Positions 10,178-18,472 of a stretch of DNA of 38,767 nucleotides are shown one piece after another. Under the pieces are notes generated by a model, which did not search any database, had not been told where the DNA came from, and saw only the letters and a list, made by a program, of their open reading frames with translations. The stretch comes from Cymbomonas tetramitiformis. Taxonomy: Eukaryota > Chlorophyta > Pyramimonadophyceae > Pyramimonadales > Pyramimonadaceae. The translations under genes were made by a program, and so were the position numbers. The first letter of the stretch is position 1. The number at the start of each line of letters is the position of its first letter. The DNA is taken from positions 1-38,767 of the forward strand of contig LGRX02025888.1 in the NCBI GenBank assembly GCA_001247695.2. Reading direction: 5' to 3'.

Positions 10178-13100
10178 ATGGATCAAAATTCTGAAGATGT
10201 TAAACACTTTCAATTTGGCATATCTTTTCAAAATGGTGAATCTGATTTTATGAGTGCAAAAGATGAAACTGATTTTTATGATAAATTAGATGGAATGATT
10301 CAAAGCGGAGATGATAGAGGTCGTGCAAATTCTATTACAATTTCATTACTTAATTTCAAAAAATTAAATGGAAAAGGTGCTCCTTTACCTATGCCAAAAA
10401 CGGTACAAGAATTAAAATCCAAAAAAAGTGTGATTACCATTCAAGATGAACAATGTTTTGCTAAATCTTGCCTTGTAATGTATTATAAAGAAAATGCATC
10501 TTCAACCATTTATCAAAATGTTTACAAAGATAAAAGAAATAGATTAACCAAAGAAGCCATAGAATTAATGAAAGAATTAGAATTTAATCCTGAAGACGGT
10601 ATAGGATTTGATGACATTAATTTATTTGAGGAAAAGTTTGATAGAAATATAATTATTCACGGAATGACTGATTTGGGCTGTACAATAATGTACCCACCTT
10701 CAAAAGCAGGGTTACCAAAAAGGGCTGAATGGAATTTTGTTTATTATCATCTTAACTCAAGTTTTGGTCACTTTGAACCCATAATAAAAATTGATGCTTT
10801 TTATGGAAAACTTTACAAACGAAAATGCTATAAATGTCGTAGCAAATTATGTGATTTTTCAAAAACGAAAACAAAACAATATATTGATTGGAAACAAGCT
10901 ATATATTGTCAAGAATGTAATATAAAATTTCCAAACAAAAAATGTTATGATTTACATAAGAAAAACACAGCTTGTAAATACTTTCATAAATGCAGAGGTG
11001 AATGTAAGCAAATATATGATACAAGAAAAGAGCAACATATTTGTGGACACGAATATTGTCCAAATTGTAAGTTATATTGTGATATAAGAAACCATATTTG
11101 TTATATTACAAAGAAAAAACCAAAAGAAATAAGAGAAGAAGAAAAAATAGGATTCTTTGATTTTGAAGCATATAATGAAACAAAGCACGAAGTTAATTTA
11201 AGTATTACACAATGTTCAAATGGAGAATCATTTGTTCATTACAACATTGAAGAAGTTTCCAAATTTTGTTTTCTAATCAACACAAAGACTTTACTTTTAT
11301 TGCACACAATGGTTGAAAATATGATTATGTATTGATTGTTGAATACACAATGACAACAATGAATGAAATACCGGAAATTGTGCAAAATGGTGGCAAAATA
11401 ATGTATTTAAAATATCAAAATGTTACATTGATGGACAGCTATTTACATCTAACAAATCCTCTTAGCAAATTTTCAAAAATATTTTCTTTGAAAGGAGAGA
11501 AAAAGGGCTATTTTCCTCACAAATTCAATACACCTGAAAATAAAGAATATATAGGTCCACTTCCCGATAAACATTATTATGGTTTTAATCAAATGAAAAA
11601 TGAAGCCCGGAAAGAATTTTTGGATTGGTATTATTGGAATGAAAAATTCACTTTTGATATGCAAAAAGAAATTTTAGAATATTGTCAAAGTGATGTTAGA
11701 ATTTTACGATTAGGATGGATGGAATATAGAAAAATGATTTTACAAATTACTAATAAAAATATAGACCCCACAAGTTATTTGACTATTGCATCTTTAACTA
11801 AAACAATTCATAGGTATATACATATGCCTGAAACTTCAATAGCAATATTGAGTAATATTACAAAAGGAAAACAACAATAAAAATAGGAGACAAATGGTTG
11901 GAATACATAAGGCATACAAATAAAATAGAAAATCTAATAAAAAAATACAAAATTCCTAATTTCTTTTTTGGAAATAATGCAAGACATAAATATGTAGATG
12001 CTTATGACCCTGCAACAAATACGATTTATGAAAATTTAGGAGATTATTGGCACGGAAATCCTGAAGTGTACAAAAACAAAATGTTTAGAAAGAATTACAA
12101 CTTTAATAAAACATTTTTCAATTAAATGAAGAAACAAATAAAAGGCTAGAAAAATTAAAAGAATTAGGGTACAATGTCGTGTTCATTTGGGAAAGTGAGT
12201 TTAAAGAATTACAAAAGCACGATAAAAATGTTGTTGAATTTTTAAATACATATAATGTACCAATACATTTAAGAGATGCATTATTTGGTGGCAGAACGGA
12301 TCCTAAAAAATTGTATTATAAATGTAAAGAAGGCGAAACGATTAGGTATGTAGATTTTACAAGTTGGTATCCCTGGGTTTTAAAATATTGTTCATTTCCA
12401 TTTGGACATCCTTAAAAAATATATTATGAAATTGACTTATTAGGTATAAAAAATGTTGAACATTTTTTGGGGGTTATAAAGTGCACCATTATTCCTCCAA
12501 ATGATTTGGAAATGGCAGTTTTACCATTGAGGACCCGGGGACAGTCCAAAATGGATAAATTGACTTTTCCATTGACAAAAATGACCGGAACTTGGTGCAC
12601 CGAAGAAGTTAAATTAGCTTTGAAGAAAGGCTATGCGATTGAAAAAATTCATCAAGTTGTACACTGGGAAAACACATCTTATAAAATATTTGAAAGTTTT
12701 ATCAATACTTTTTTAAAAATAAAACAAGAGGCAAATGATTATCTTGAGTGGGTACAAAATGATGAAGATATAAATTTGTATATAAAAAAATATTTTGAGA
12801 AAGAGGGAATATTGTTAAACAAAGAAAATATATTCAAAAATAATGGAATGAGAACCATAGCCAAAATTTTTCTTAATAATTTGTGGGGAAGATATTGCTT
12901 GAAACCTAACAAAAGACAGAATATATATTGCAACAATGCTGAGGTATATGACATTTTATCAGATTCTAGAAATGATAACGTTGTTATTCAACCTATTTTT
13001 AACAAATAAATGATGATGTGAAATATCATATAGGATTTAATATATTAGATGAATGTGCAGAAACTAATTTTAGTGTGAATGAAGTTATTGGTGTTTTTAC

Positions 13101-13653
13101 TACCGCTTATGCAAGAATTAAATTATACAATTTAATGGATGATATAGGGTTTGAAAACGTATTATATCACGATACGGACTCGGTGATTTATGTTGAAAAC
13201 AAAACAAATATGTATATTTACAACGAACAATTAGGAGATTATTTAGGCGAATTGACTGACGAATTGTATGATGATGAGAAGAATATATATAAAAAATGCA
13301 TTGAGTATGTAGCCACAGCACCTAAATCATAGTCATTATTATTTGATGATGGAACAACAATGACTAAAGTGAAAGGATTTTCATTAAATTTTCAAAATTC
13401 ACAAAGTCTAAATCATAATGAAATAACAAATATGATGTTAAATGAACAAAACAAAGTAATTGAAATAAAATATGATGTTTTAAGAAAGCCTAAAAAATCA
13501 TCTTTTACCGATAAACAATATGCAGCTCTTGGAATTGAAACAAGTAGTGAAACAAAATTATTTTCTTTTAATTATGATAAAGGTTTTATTCAGTTGGAAA
13601 CATTTAATATATTACCTTGGGGACACAAAGATATTGTTAGTGACAATGAATAA
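10178..13653 (+). pseudogene. Protein-primed family B DNA polymerase, multiply disrupted
   Basis: This is a Polinton-type DNA_pol_B_2 polymerase. The first frame (10178-11335) contains a Cys/His-rich zinc-binding region (several CxxC pairs, from about CYKCRSKLC to CPNCKLYCDIRNHIC), then Exo I as FFDFEAYN. Later pieces show Exo II-like AHNG, Exo III-like EYCQSDVRIL, polymerase motif A DFTSWYPWV, motif B KIFLNNLWGRY and motif C YHDTDSVIY with the catalytic Asp pair. Reading needs frameshifts near 11285, 11880, 12115 and 13000. It also meets in-frame TGA at 11314, TAA at 12413 and TAG at 13330. All catalytic motifs are still recognisable, so the decay is recent or partly a sequencing artefact. 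In an intact element it would replicate the linear DNA from a protein primer. Confidence 0.85.
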
Positions 13654-13671
13654 GGTTTATTATATTAAACA

Positions 13672-14824
13672 ATGAGTAAATCAATTTCTGAAAAAGAAAT
13701 ACAAAAGTTTTATTTAGATCCTGAAATAGGATTAAGTGGTGTATCATCATTTACAACTAAATTAAAATCTCGTGGGTATAAAGTTACCGAAAAGCAAGTC
13801 AAAGAAGCTATTGAAGCCACTGAGCTTAATCAAACATTTTCTCAAAAAAAAGAAATTGAATAGAAAATAATTGTTTCCTATTTATGGTAAAGACCCTAAT
13901 AAAAATTATATTCAAGCTGATTTAGCATTCAAACCAAATGTTAAAAGACAAAATAGAGGATTTTCTGTAATTTTAATGGCTATTGATGTAAACACAAGAA
14001 CGGCTTATGCATATGTACTCAAATAAAAAACGTTCAAAGATAAAAATAATAAAAACATTGAAAGTGCTGAGGGAATTATACCGGTTTTTAGAAAATTAAT
14101 AAAAGATTCAAAAATGAATGTTTTAACAACTGATAATGGATCAGAATTTACGAACAAAGCTATGAAAAAGTTATTAAAAGACAATGATATTGAACACTAT
14201 TTAAATGAGCCTGATGACCATTCAACTATGGGTATGATTGAAAGATTCAATAAAACATTGAAAATAAAATTAGAAGCGAACTCTGCAAGTAAAGATAGCG
14301 TAAATTGGGTTGATTATTTAGACTCTATTGTTAAAAATTATAATAGCACACAAAATGTTGGAAATATTAATAGGTCCGCGCCTGATAATATGTCATATAC
14401 AAAAATAATTAGAAATATTTTATTAAAAAGAAATAAATTGACCGAACTTCTTGAAAAAGTAGGTATAAAACCTGGAGATAAAGTAAGAATTAAAATTAAA
14501 ACTAAAACATTTGATAAAGAGTCTCAAAAATGGTCTACAAAAATATATAAAGTAAAATCAATAAAAGGATTAAGTTATGTTATTGAGGATGGTAATGAGA
14601 CTTTAGCTAGACGATATAAACCAAGGGAATTATTAGAAGTTAAAGGAAATGCTTCTAACAAAAAGACTAATGAGCCCACGGTAAAAGAATTAGTAGTTAA
14701 ACAAAATAAAAAAGAAAGAACTTTGAAGAAAGAAGGAGTTTCATCTTCCAATAGAATTTCTAAAAGAACACGAAGTCAAAATAAAAATAATAAAGATAAT
14801 GAAACAGAAATTGATTTACGATAA
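13672..14824 (+). pseudogene. rve-family (retroviral-like) integrase of Polinton, disrupted
   Basis: The N-terminal piece (13672-13863) starts MSKSISEKEIQKFYLDPEIG, like the helical N-terminus of Polinton integrases, and ends at TAG (13861). After a frameshift near 13870 the catalytic core follows in another frame: first Asp in YIQADLAF, second in TTDNGSEF, Glu in MGMIERFNKTLK (the DDE triad). An in-frame TAA lies at 14024-14026. The longest intact part is 14114-14824, which ends with a chromo/SH3-like region containing IKPGDKVRIK and ARRYKPRELLEV and then a Lys-rich tail. It would insert the element into host DNA. It follows polB by 18 bp on the same strand. Confidence 0.85.
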
Positions 14825-14833
14825 TTTTTTTAA

Positions 14834-14853
14834 ATTAGATTATATATATAATT
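14834..14853 (+). promoter_or_regulatory. TATATATA-type element abutting a start codon
   Basis: ATTAGATTATATATATAATT immediately precedes the ATG at 14854. Similar AT-only boxes directly precede the ATGs at 15081 and 15696, which suggests a shared element-specific promoter with a very short leader. Such sequence can also arise by chance in AT-rich DNA. Confidence 0.4.
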
Positions 14854-15051
14854 ATGGTAAGAGCAAATCAAACACAAGCTCAACGAAGACTTAATAATAG
14901 AATTTATTGTGGGTACAAGGACCCTGCACCATCAGGTCGTCCGCTTGGAAATCAAATTCAATGCAAAGCTAGTGGTCAATTAAGACGTTTTGGAAGGATT
15001 TTAAGAGCACCTCATCCAGCCGATAGGCAACAAAATAGACGAAGACGATAA
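14854..15051 (+). CDS. Arginine-rich small protein (65 aa)
   Basis: Intact frame with 14 or so Arg, ending QQNRRRR. It contains a GYKDPAPSGRPLG stretch and two isolated Cys. The basic charge suggests nucleic-acid binding, for example a virion core or condensing protein, but no family was recognised. It lies directly downstream of the integrase and starts a run of three short genes, each with an AT-box at its start codon. Confidence 0.55.
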   Translation: MVRANQTQAQRRLNNRIYCGYKDPAPSGRPLGNQIQCKASGQLRRFGRILRAPHPADRQQNRRRR

Positions 15052-15080
15052 TTTTATATAATATATATAATATATATAAT
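15052..15080 (+). promoter_or_regulatory. Repeated TATATAATA box before ATG
   Basis: The 29 bp between two genes is nearly pure A/T, with TATATAATATATATAATA reaching the ATG at 15081. It fits the same pattern as the boxes before 14854 and 15696. Confidence 0.4.
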
Positions 15081-15671
15081 ATGAGAAAGATTTTGACTGA
15101 TGATATTGTTAGACAATATTGTTTAAATGAATCAGGGTTTAAAAATGCTGCATCAAATAAATCAATTTTTAAAGGATATTCAAATTTGGCATCAAAAAAT
15201 TATTCAATGACTGCACCTTCTCAAAATTCTGTAGACTTTTATAATTCAATTTCCCAAAGTTCATTTATAAATCCATCTGATTTAATTCAAAATTTAAAAC
15301 GAAGTGATGTAAATGTATTTAGTCCTTCAAAAGATACAAGGGGTGACAATTTTAAAAAATTAGCTAATTTAAGTGAATCTGATGTAGAAACTCCAATAAG
15401 AACTCCTGAATTTCAAGAAGAAGAAGACTTTTTACAAAGTTTAAAAAAAGGAACTCCAATAAATCAAGAAGAATCTGGACCAACAAAAAGAATGACAATA
15501 AATCCTTTTTTAAGACAAGCATTATTTAATTCAGGTCAAAAGGATAGAACACCTTCGGCTGACGATGATAATGATGATGACGATGATACGAGTGATGTTC
15601 AATATATGGGTTTGGAAATGAGTCCTATTTCCACGAGAGCACAACGTGCAACTAGAGGTAATCAATTATAA
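15081..15671 (+). CDS. Ser/Asn-rich acidic-tailed protein, unknown function (196 aa)
   Basis: Intact frame starting MRKILTDDIVRQYCLNESGF. The N-terminal 40 residues look structured; the rest is Ser/Asn/Gln-rich with an acidic run DDDNDDDDDTSD near residue 170. No domain was recognised. Low complexity and position among short late-type genes would suit a minor structural or scaffold protein, which is inference only. Confidence 0.55.
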   Translation: MRKILTDDIVRQYCLNESGFKNAASNKSIFKGYSNLASKNYSMTAPSQNSVDFYNSISQSSFINPSDLIQNLKRSDVNVFSPSKDTRGDNFKKLANLSESDVETPIRTPEFQEEEDFLQSLKKGTPINQEESGPTKRMTINPFLRQALFNSGQKDRTPSADDDNDDDDDTSDVQYMGLEMSPISTRAQRATRGNQL

Positions 15672-15695
15672 ATAATAATATACCATAATATATAA
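15672..15695 (+). promoter_or_regulatory. AT box before ATG of the 70 aa gene
   Basis: The gap contains ATACCATAATATATAA immediately before the ATG at 15696, the third case of this arrangement in the cluster. Confidence 0.35.
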
Positions 15696-15908
15696 ATGAC
15701 TCGTGCTGAATGGAACGAAACATTAAAAAAATGTGCCAAAGAATATCATTCTAAAAAAGGTACACAGCCTAGAAAAAAATATTCAAAGAAATCAAGCAAA
15801 AATAAATCTATGAAACAAAGTCCACAGCCTCAAGTAATTTCAAAACCTCTTGTAAATCGTCCAACAAATCAAAGAGGTGCTCGCTTTCCTTTTGGTCTTG
15901 TAATATAA
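15696..15908 (+). CDS. Basic small protein (70 aa), unknown function
   Basis: Intact frame starting MTRAEWNETLKKCAKEYHSK, then a Lys/Ser-rich central part (RKKYSKKSSKNKS) and a Pro/Asn/Arg C-terminus ending RFPFGLVI. The short amphipathic N-terminal helix followed by a basic disordered tail is reminiscent of small viral DNA-binding or virion proteins, but I do not recognise a family. Confidence 0.5.
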   Translation: MTRAEWNETLKKCAKEYHSKKGTQPRKKYSKKSSKNKSMKQSPQPQVISKPLVNRPTNQRGARFPFGLVI

Positions 15909-15921
15909 ATTTGTGTATTCA

Positions 15922-16210
15922 TAAAAAAGACTCTTTTATTTTCAAAAGACTTTTTTATAATGAGCGAGTAAATGTTTGTATATACTTTAATAATATATTT
16001 TTACTTATTGTAAATTTATTGTACATTTCTTAAAAGACTCTTTTATTTTCAAAAGACTTTTTTATAATGAGTGAATGTTGGTATATATTTGTATAACATA
16101 TTTTTACTTATTGTAAATTTATTGTATAACATATTTTTACTTATTGTAAATTTATTGTACATTTCTTAAAAGACTCTTTTATTTTCAAAAGACCTTTTTA
16201 TAATGAGTGA
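15922..16210. repeat. AT-rich tandem repeat with AAAAGACTCTTTT cores, 3 copies
   Basis: AAAAGACTCTTTTATTTTC recurs at 15925, 16032 and 16168, each followed by AAAAGAC-TTTTTATAATGAG-type sequence and then a spacer with ATATTTTTACTTATTGTAAA. The third unit is longer because the spacer is internally duplicated. AAAAGA-C-TCTTTT is itself a short palindrome. The array separates the 70 aa gene from the last gene block and resembles the array at 8090-8640. Confidence 0.75.
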
Positions 16211-16280
16211 ATGTAAATTAGAAAATGTTATTTGTAACAAAATTTTCCACTTAAAGAGTAAGACTTCATAAGGTAGAACA

Positions 16281-16544
16281 ATGACTACTATTACTACTAA
16301 TGATTATTTACTTATGTTATTACCATTAGTTCAACATAAAGAAAAAATGAAAGAAGTATTACAAGAACTTTTGGTAAAAGAAAAGAAAAGTAAAGAAGTA
16401 GTAAAAGCAAATGATTACTTTGACGACATTAACTTAAAACATCAATTTCAAATGAAAAAAGTCTTAAAAGAACTTTTAAGAGAAGTAGAAAAAGTAAATA
16501 CTATTATTTGGGATAATTGGGAAAAGACACTATTTTCTTTATGA
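16281..16544 (+). CDS. Short coiled protein, first copy of a duplicated module (87 aa)
   Basis: Starts MTTITTNDYLLMLLPLVQHK and contains KEVLQELLVKEKKSKEVVKA, a segment repeated at the start of the next gene. Nucleotides 16346-16411 and 16580-16645 are identical. The remainder is a charged helix. It is in the same frame as 16581-17171 but is followed by TGA and, 21 bp on, a second TGA. It may be the 5' part of one longer gene broken by mutation, or a partial tandem duplicate. Confidence 0.45.
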   Translation: MTTITTNDYLLMLLPLVQHKEKMKEVLQELLVKEKKSKEVVKANDYFDDINLKHQFQMKKVLKELLREVEKVNTIIWDNWEKTLFSL

Positions 16545-16580
16545 ACCACCAACTTGAAATGAAAAAAAGTATTTAATGAA

Positions 16581-17171
16581 ATGAAAGAAGTATTACAAGA
16601 ACTTTTGGTAAAAGAAAAGAAAAGTAAAGAAGTAGTAAAAGCAAAAACTACTACTTGGAATGATCTTCCATTTGATGTTCAAGAACATATATATAAATTA
16701 AAATATAAACTTGAAATGAATGATGTATTTAATGAATTCTTAATTAAACAAAAAAAATGTTATTCAAGAGATTATATGAGATGCATTAACTATAAAGAAA
16801 ATGATAATGACAACGTATGCCTAAAGGCTTGTGAAAAGTTACAAGATTACCATTCTAATATGATATCTAGAAGAGTTCGTGACGATATTCAAAATGAATA
16901 CAATTTTTTTAAACTTGGTAATATCACTACAATTCTTTTAAGGGATTCACCTAATAAACGCGAACAAGAGTATTACGATTTTATTGAAAATAGCAATGAA
17001 AATTATTTGGACGGGCGAGATAAAGGTAAAAGTCATTTGAAAATTATACATCAATGTAATTCCAATTTTAGCCCAAAAAATGATTTAAAACTTTTGTGTG
17101 CACGAAACAACATAAATCCTAAAGGTTTGACTAAAAGAGAACTTGCAAGAAGATTATTGGCACTTCCATAA
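16581..17171 (+). CDS. SAP-motif protein, last gene of the Polinton (196 aa)
   Basis: It begins with the duplicated segment MKEVLQELLVKEKKSK. Next comes TTTWNDLPFDVQEHIYKLK, an LP-x-DVQE-x-I motif resembling short F-box-like starts in large-DNA-virus proteins, then a Cys-containing helical middle. It ends with a SAP-type motif LKLLCARNNINPKGLTKREL followed by ARRLLALP. SAP domains bind A/T-rich DNA, which would suit the composition of this element. The frame is intact, but the true N-terminus is uncertain because the upstream copy 16281-16544 is in the same frame. Confidence 0.55.
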   Translation: MKEVLQELLVKEKKSKEVVKAKTTTWNDLPFDVQEHIYKLKYKLEMNDVFNEFLIKQKKCYSRDYMRCINYKENDNDNVCLKACEKLQDYHSNMISRRVRDDIQNEYNFFKLGNITTILLRDSPNKREQEYYDFIENSNENYLDGRDKGKSHLKIIHQCNSNFSPKNDLKLLCARNNINPKGLTKRELARRLLALP

Positions 17172-17514
17172 AATAACTTAAGAACAATTTATAATATATA
17201 TATGTAATAATATACATCATTTATATAATTTATTTAAGAACTTATTTAAATTTATTTTAGAACTTATTTAAATCTTATTTTGTTACACATTTATTTACGT
17301 AATTTATTTATCATTTATTACGTAATTATTTATTGTATATTTATTGTATATTTCCTTGTCATTTTACTTGTCATTTACTTGTCATTTACTTGTCATTTTC
17401 TTGTATGACTTATGACATATATGACATAGGGTTATGACATATGTCATAGGGTTTTATAGGGTTTTTATAGTGATAAAAAAGCGTACCCTATAGTCGGACA
17501 CTTACTACTTCTGT
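17172..17514. other. AT-rich tail of the Polinton with short repeats
   Basis: No gene. It contains ACTTGTCATTT repeated about four times at 17353-17405, and TATGACATAT/GACATAGGGTT repeats at 17405-17460, before composition shifts back towards GC at about 17480. Confidence 0.6.
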
Positions 17515-17524
17515 GTACTCGCTG

Positions 17525-18472
17525 AAAGTGTGATACAAAATCTACGCATCGCCAATATCATTGCCACCATCCACCAGGTAATGCTCGCACTTCCACATCC
17601 TCAGAGTCCACAAGTGGAATAGACAGCAATCCGATATGATGAGTTTTTACACAAACGACATAGGTACAAAATTCAGATCGGAGCATACAACTAACATAAC
17701 AGACTGCATATCGGACACAATCGGATACAACTAACATATCGGATACAACTAACATAACGGACTGCAACGGAACTTCAGATCGGATACAACTAACATAACG
17801 GACTGCAGAAACACGAGGGCGGCGTCGCGGTAAATGTAGGCGCTGTCGATCACAAATATGCGATCTCCACTAGTAGGCGTCGTACTGGAATATCCCGGTT
17901 CAAGATATCAGACAGTCAGTGAACCAATATAGATAAACCCGTATAAGATATAAACCCTAAGCTAGATATACCCGGAACGGTCACGGAGTCGGAACGGTCT
18001 CGAGTCTAGCTACCTGTGACACTCGGTGTGTCACAGCACAGGCTTACGGTGTTACGGATCAGTCACGGTCCAGTGTTGGCTACCTAGGAATCTGTCATAG
18101 GGGCCTGCACCGGGACTCCCGGTCAGGGCTGCCTATACAGATTTCAGCACACCACCCCAGCACTGTGGGTGGTGACTGACAGGTAAGTCAGAGAAGTCAA
18201 GATAAGTTAGGGTAGGAGCTAGGGTGACAAACCTAACTGCTAATTCAACTGTGCTATTCTGATACACAAATTGAAACCCTCTAGCCGGCACAAGAGCAGA
18301 AACATACAGGCACTCAGGTCCTGCTAAACTACTGAAAAGCACTGTGGCAGCAAACCAGATTGAAGATTGTAGATGTCAAAGTAAAGCATAAACCAAATTG
18401 AAGACCATGTTGAGGTCAAAGCACATCTCAGTACACCACCATAGTGGTGCACTGCCAGAGCCAGAAGGAAAG
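17525..18472. other. Unassigned flank of the Gag-like gene, with short repeats
   Basis: Contains four copies of TACAACTAACATA-type sequence at about 17685, 17725, 17742 and 17785, three followed by a GGACTGCA-like end. An inverted repeat TGTGACAC/GTGTCACA lies near 18015-18035. No coding frame stands out. It lies 3' of the minus-strand Gag-like gene and may be its untranslated or terminal repeat region, but no second copy is in the window. Confidence 0.4.

Larger units (their letters stand above)
5688..17524. mobile_element. Decayed Polinton/Maverick-like element
   Basis: This is an AT-rich island of about 11.8 kb in an otherwise GC-richer window. It carries the diagnostic Polinton set: a protein-primed family B DNA polymerase, an rve-family integrase directly after it, and an FtsK/HerA-type packaging ATPase. 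It also has two DNA methyltransferases and small virus-like proteins. Genes lie on the minus strand on the left (except the C5 methyltransferase) and on the plus strand from 9366 onwards. The large enzymes are interrupted by frameshifts and stops, so it is not autonomous as read. Boundaries are set by the composition change and by a 10 bp inverted match, CAGCGAGTAC at 5694-5703 and its complement at 17515-17524. No long terminal inverted repeat is visible. No capsid or protease gene was recognised. Confidence 0.85.

Noticed and set aside
9035..14026. A variant genetic code with reassigned TAA or TAG in the Polinton
   Set aside because: TAA, TAG and TGA all interrupt genes and are accompanied by frameshifts; intact genes of the island end at normal stops. 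Decay or sequence error explains it better.
15922..16210. CRISPR-like array
   Set aside because: Units are long, AT-rich and degenerate, with repeated spacers; the context is a eukaryotic mobile element without cas genes.
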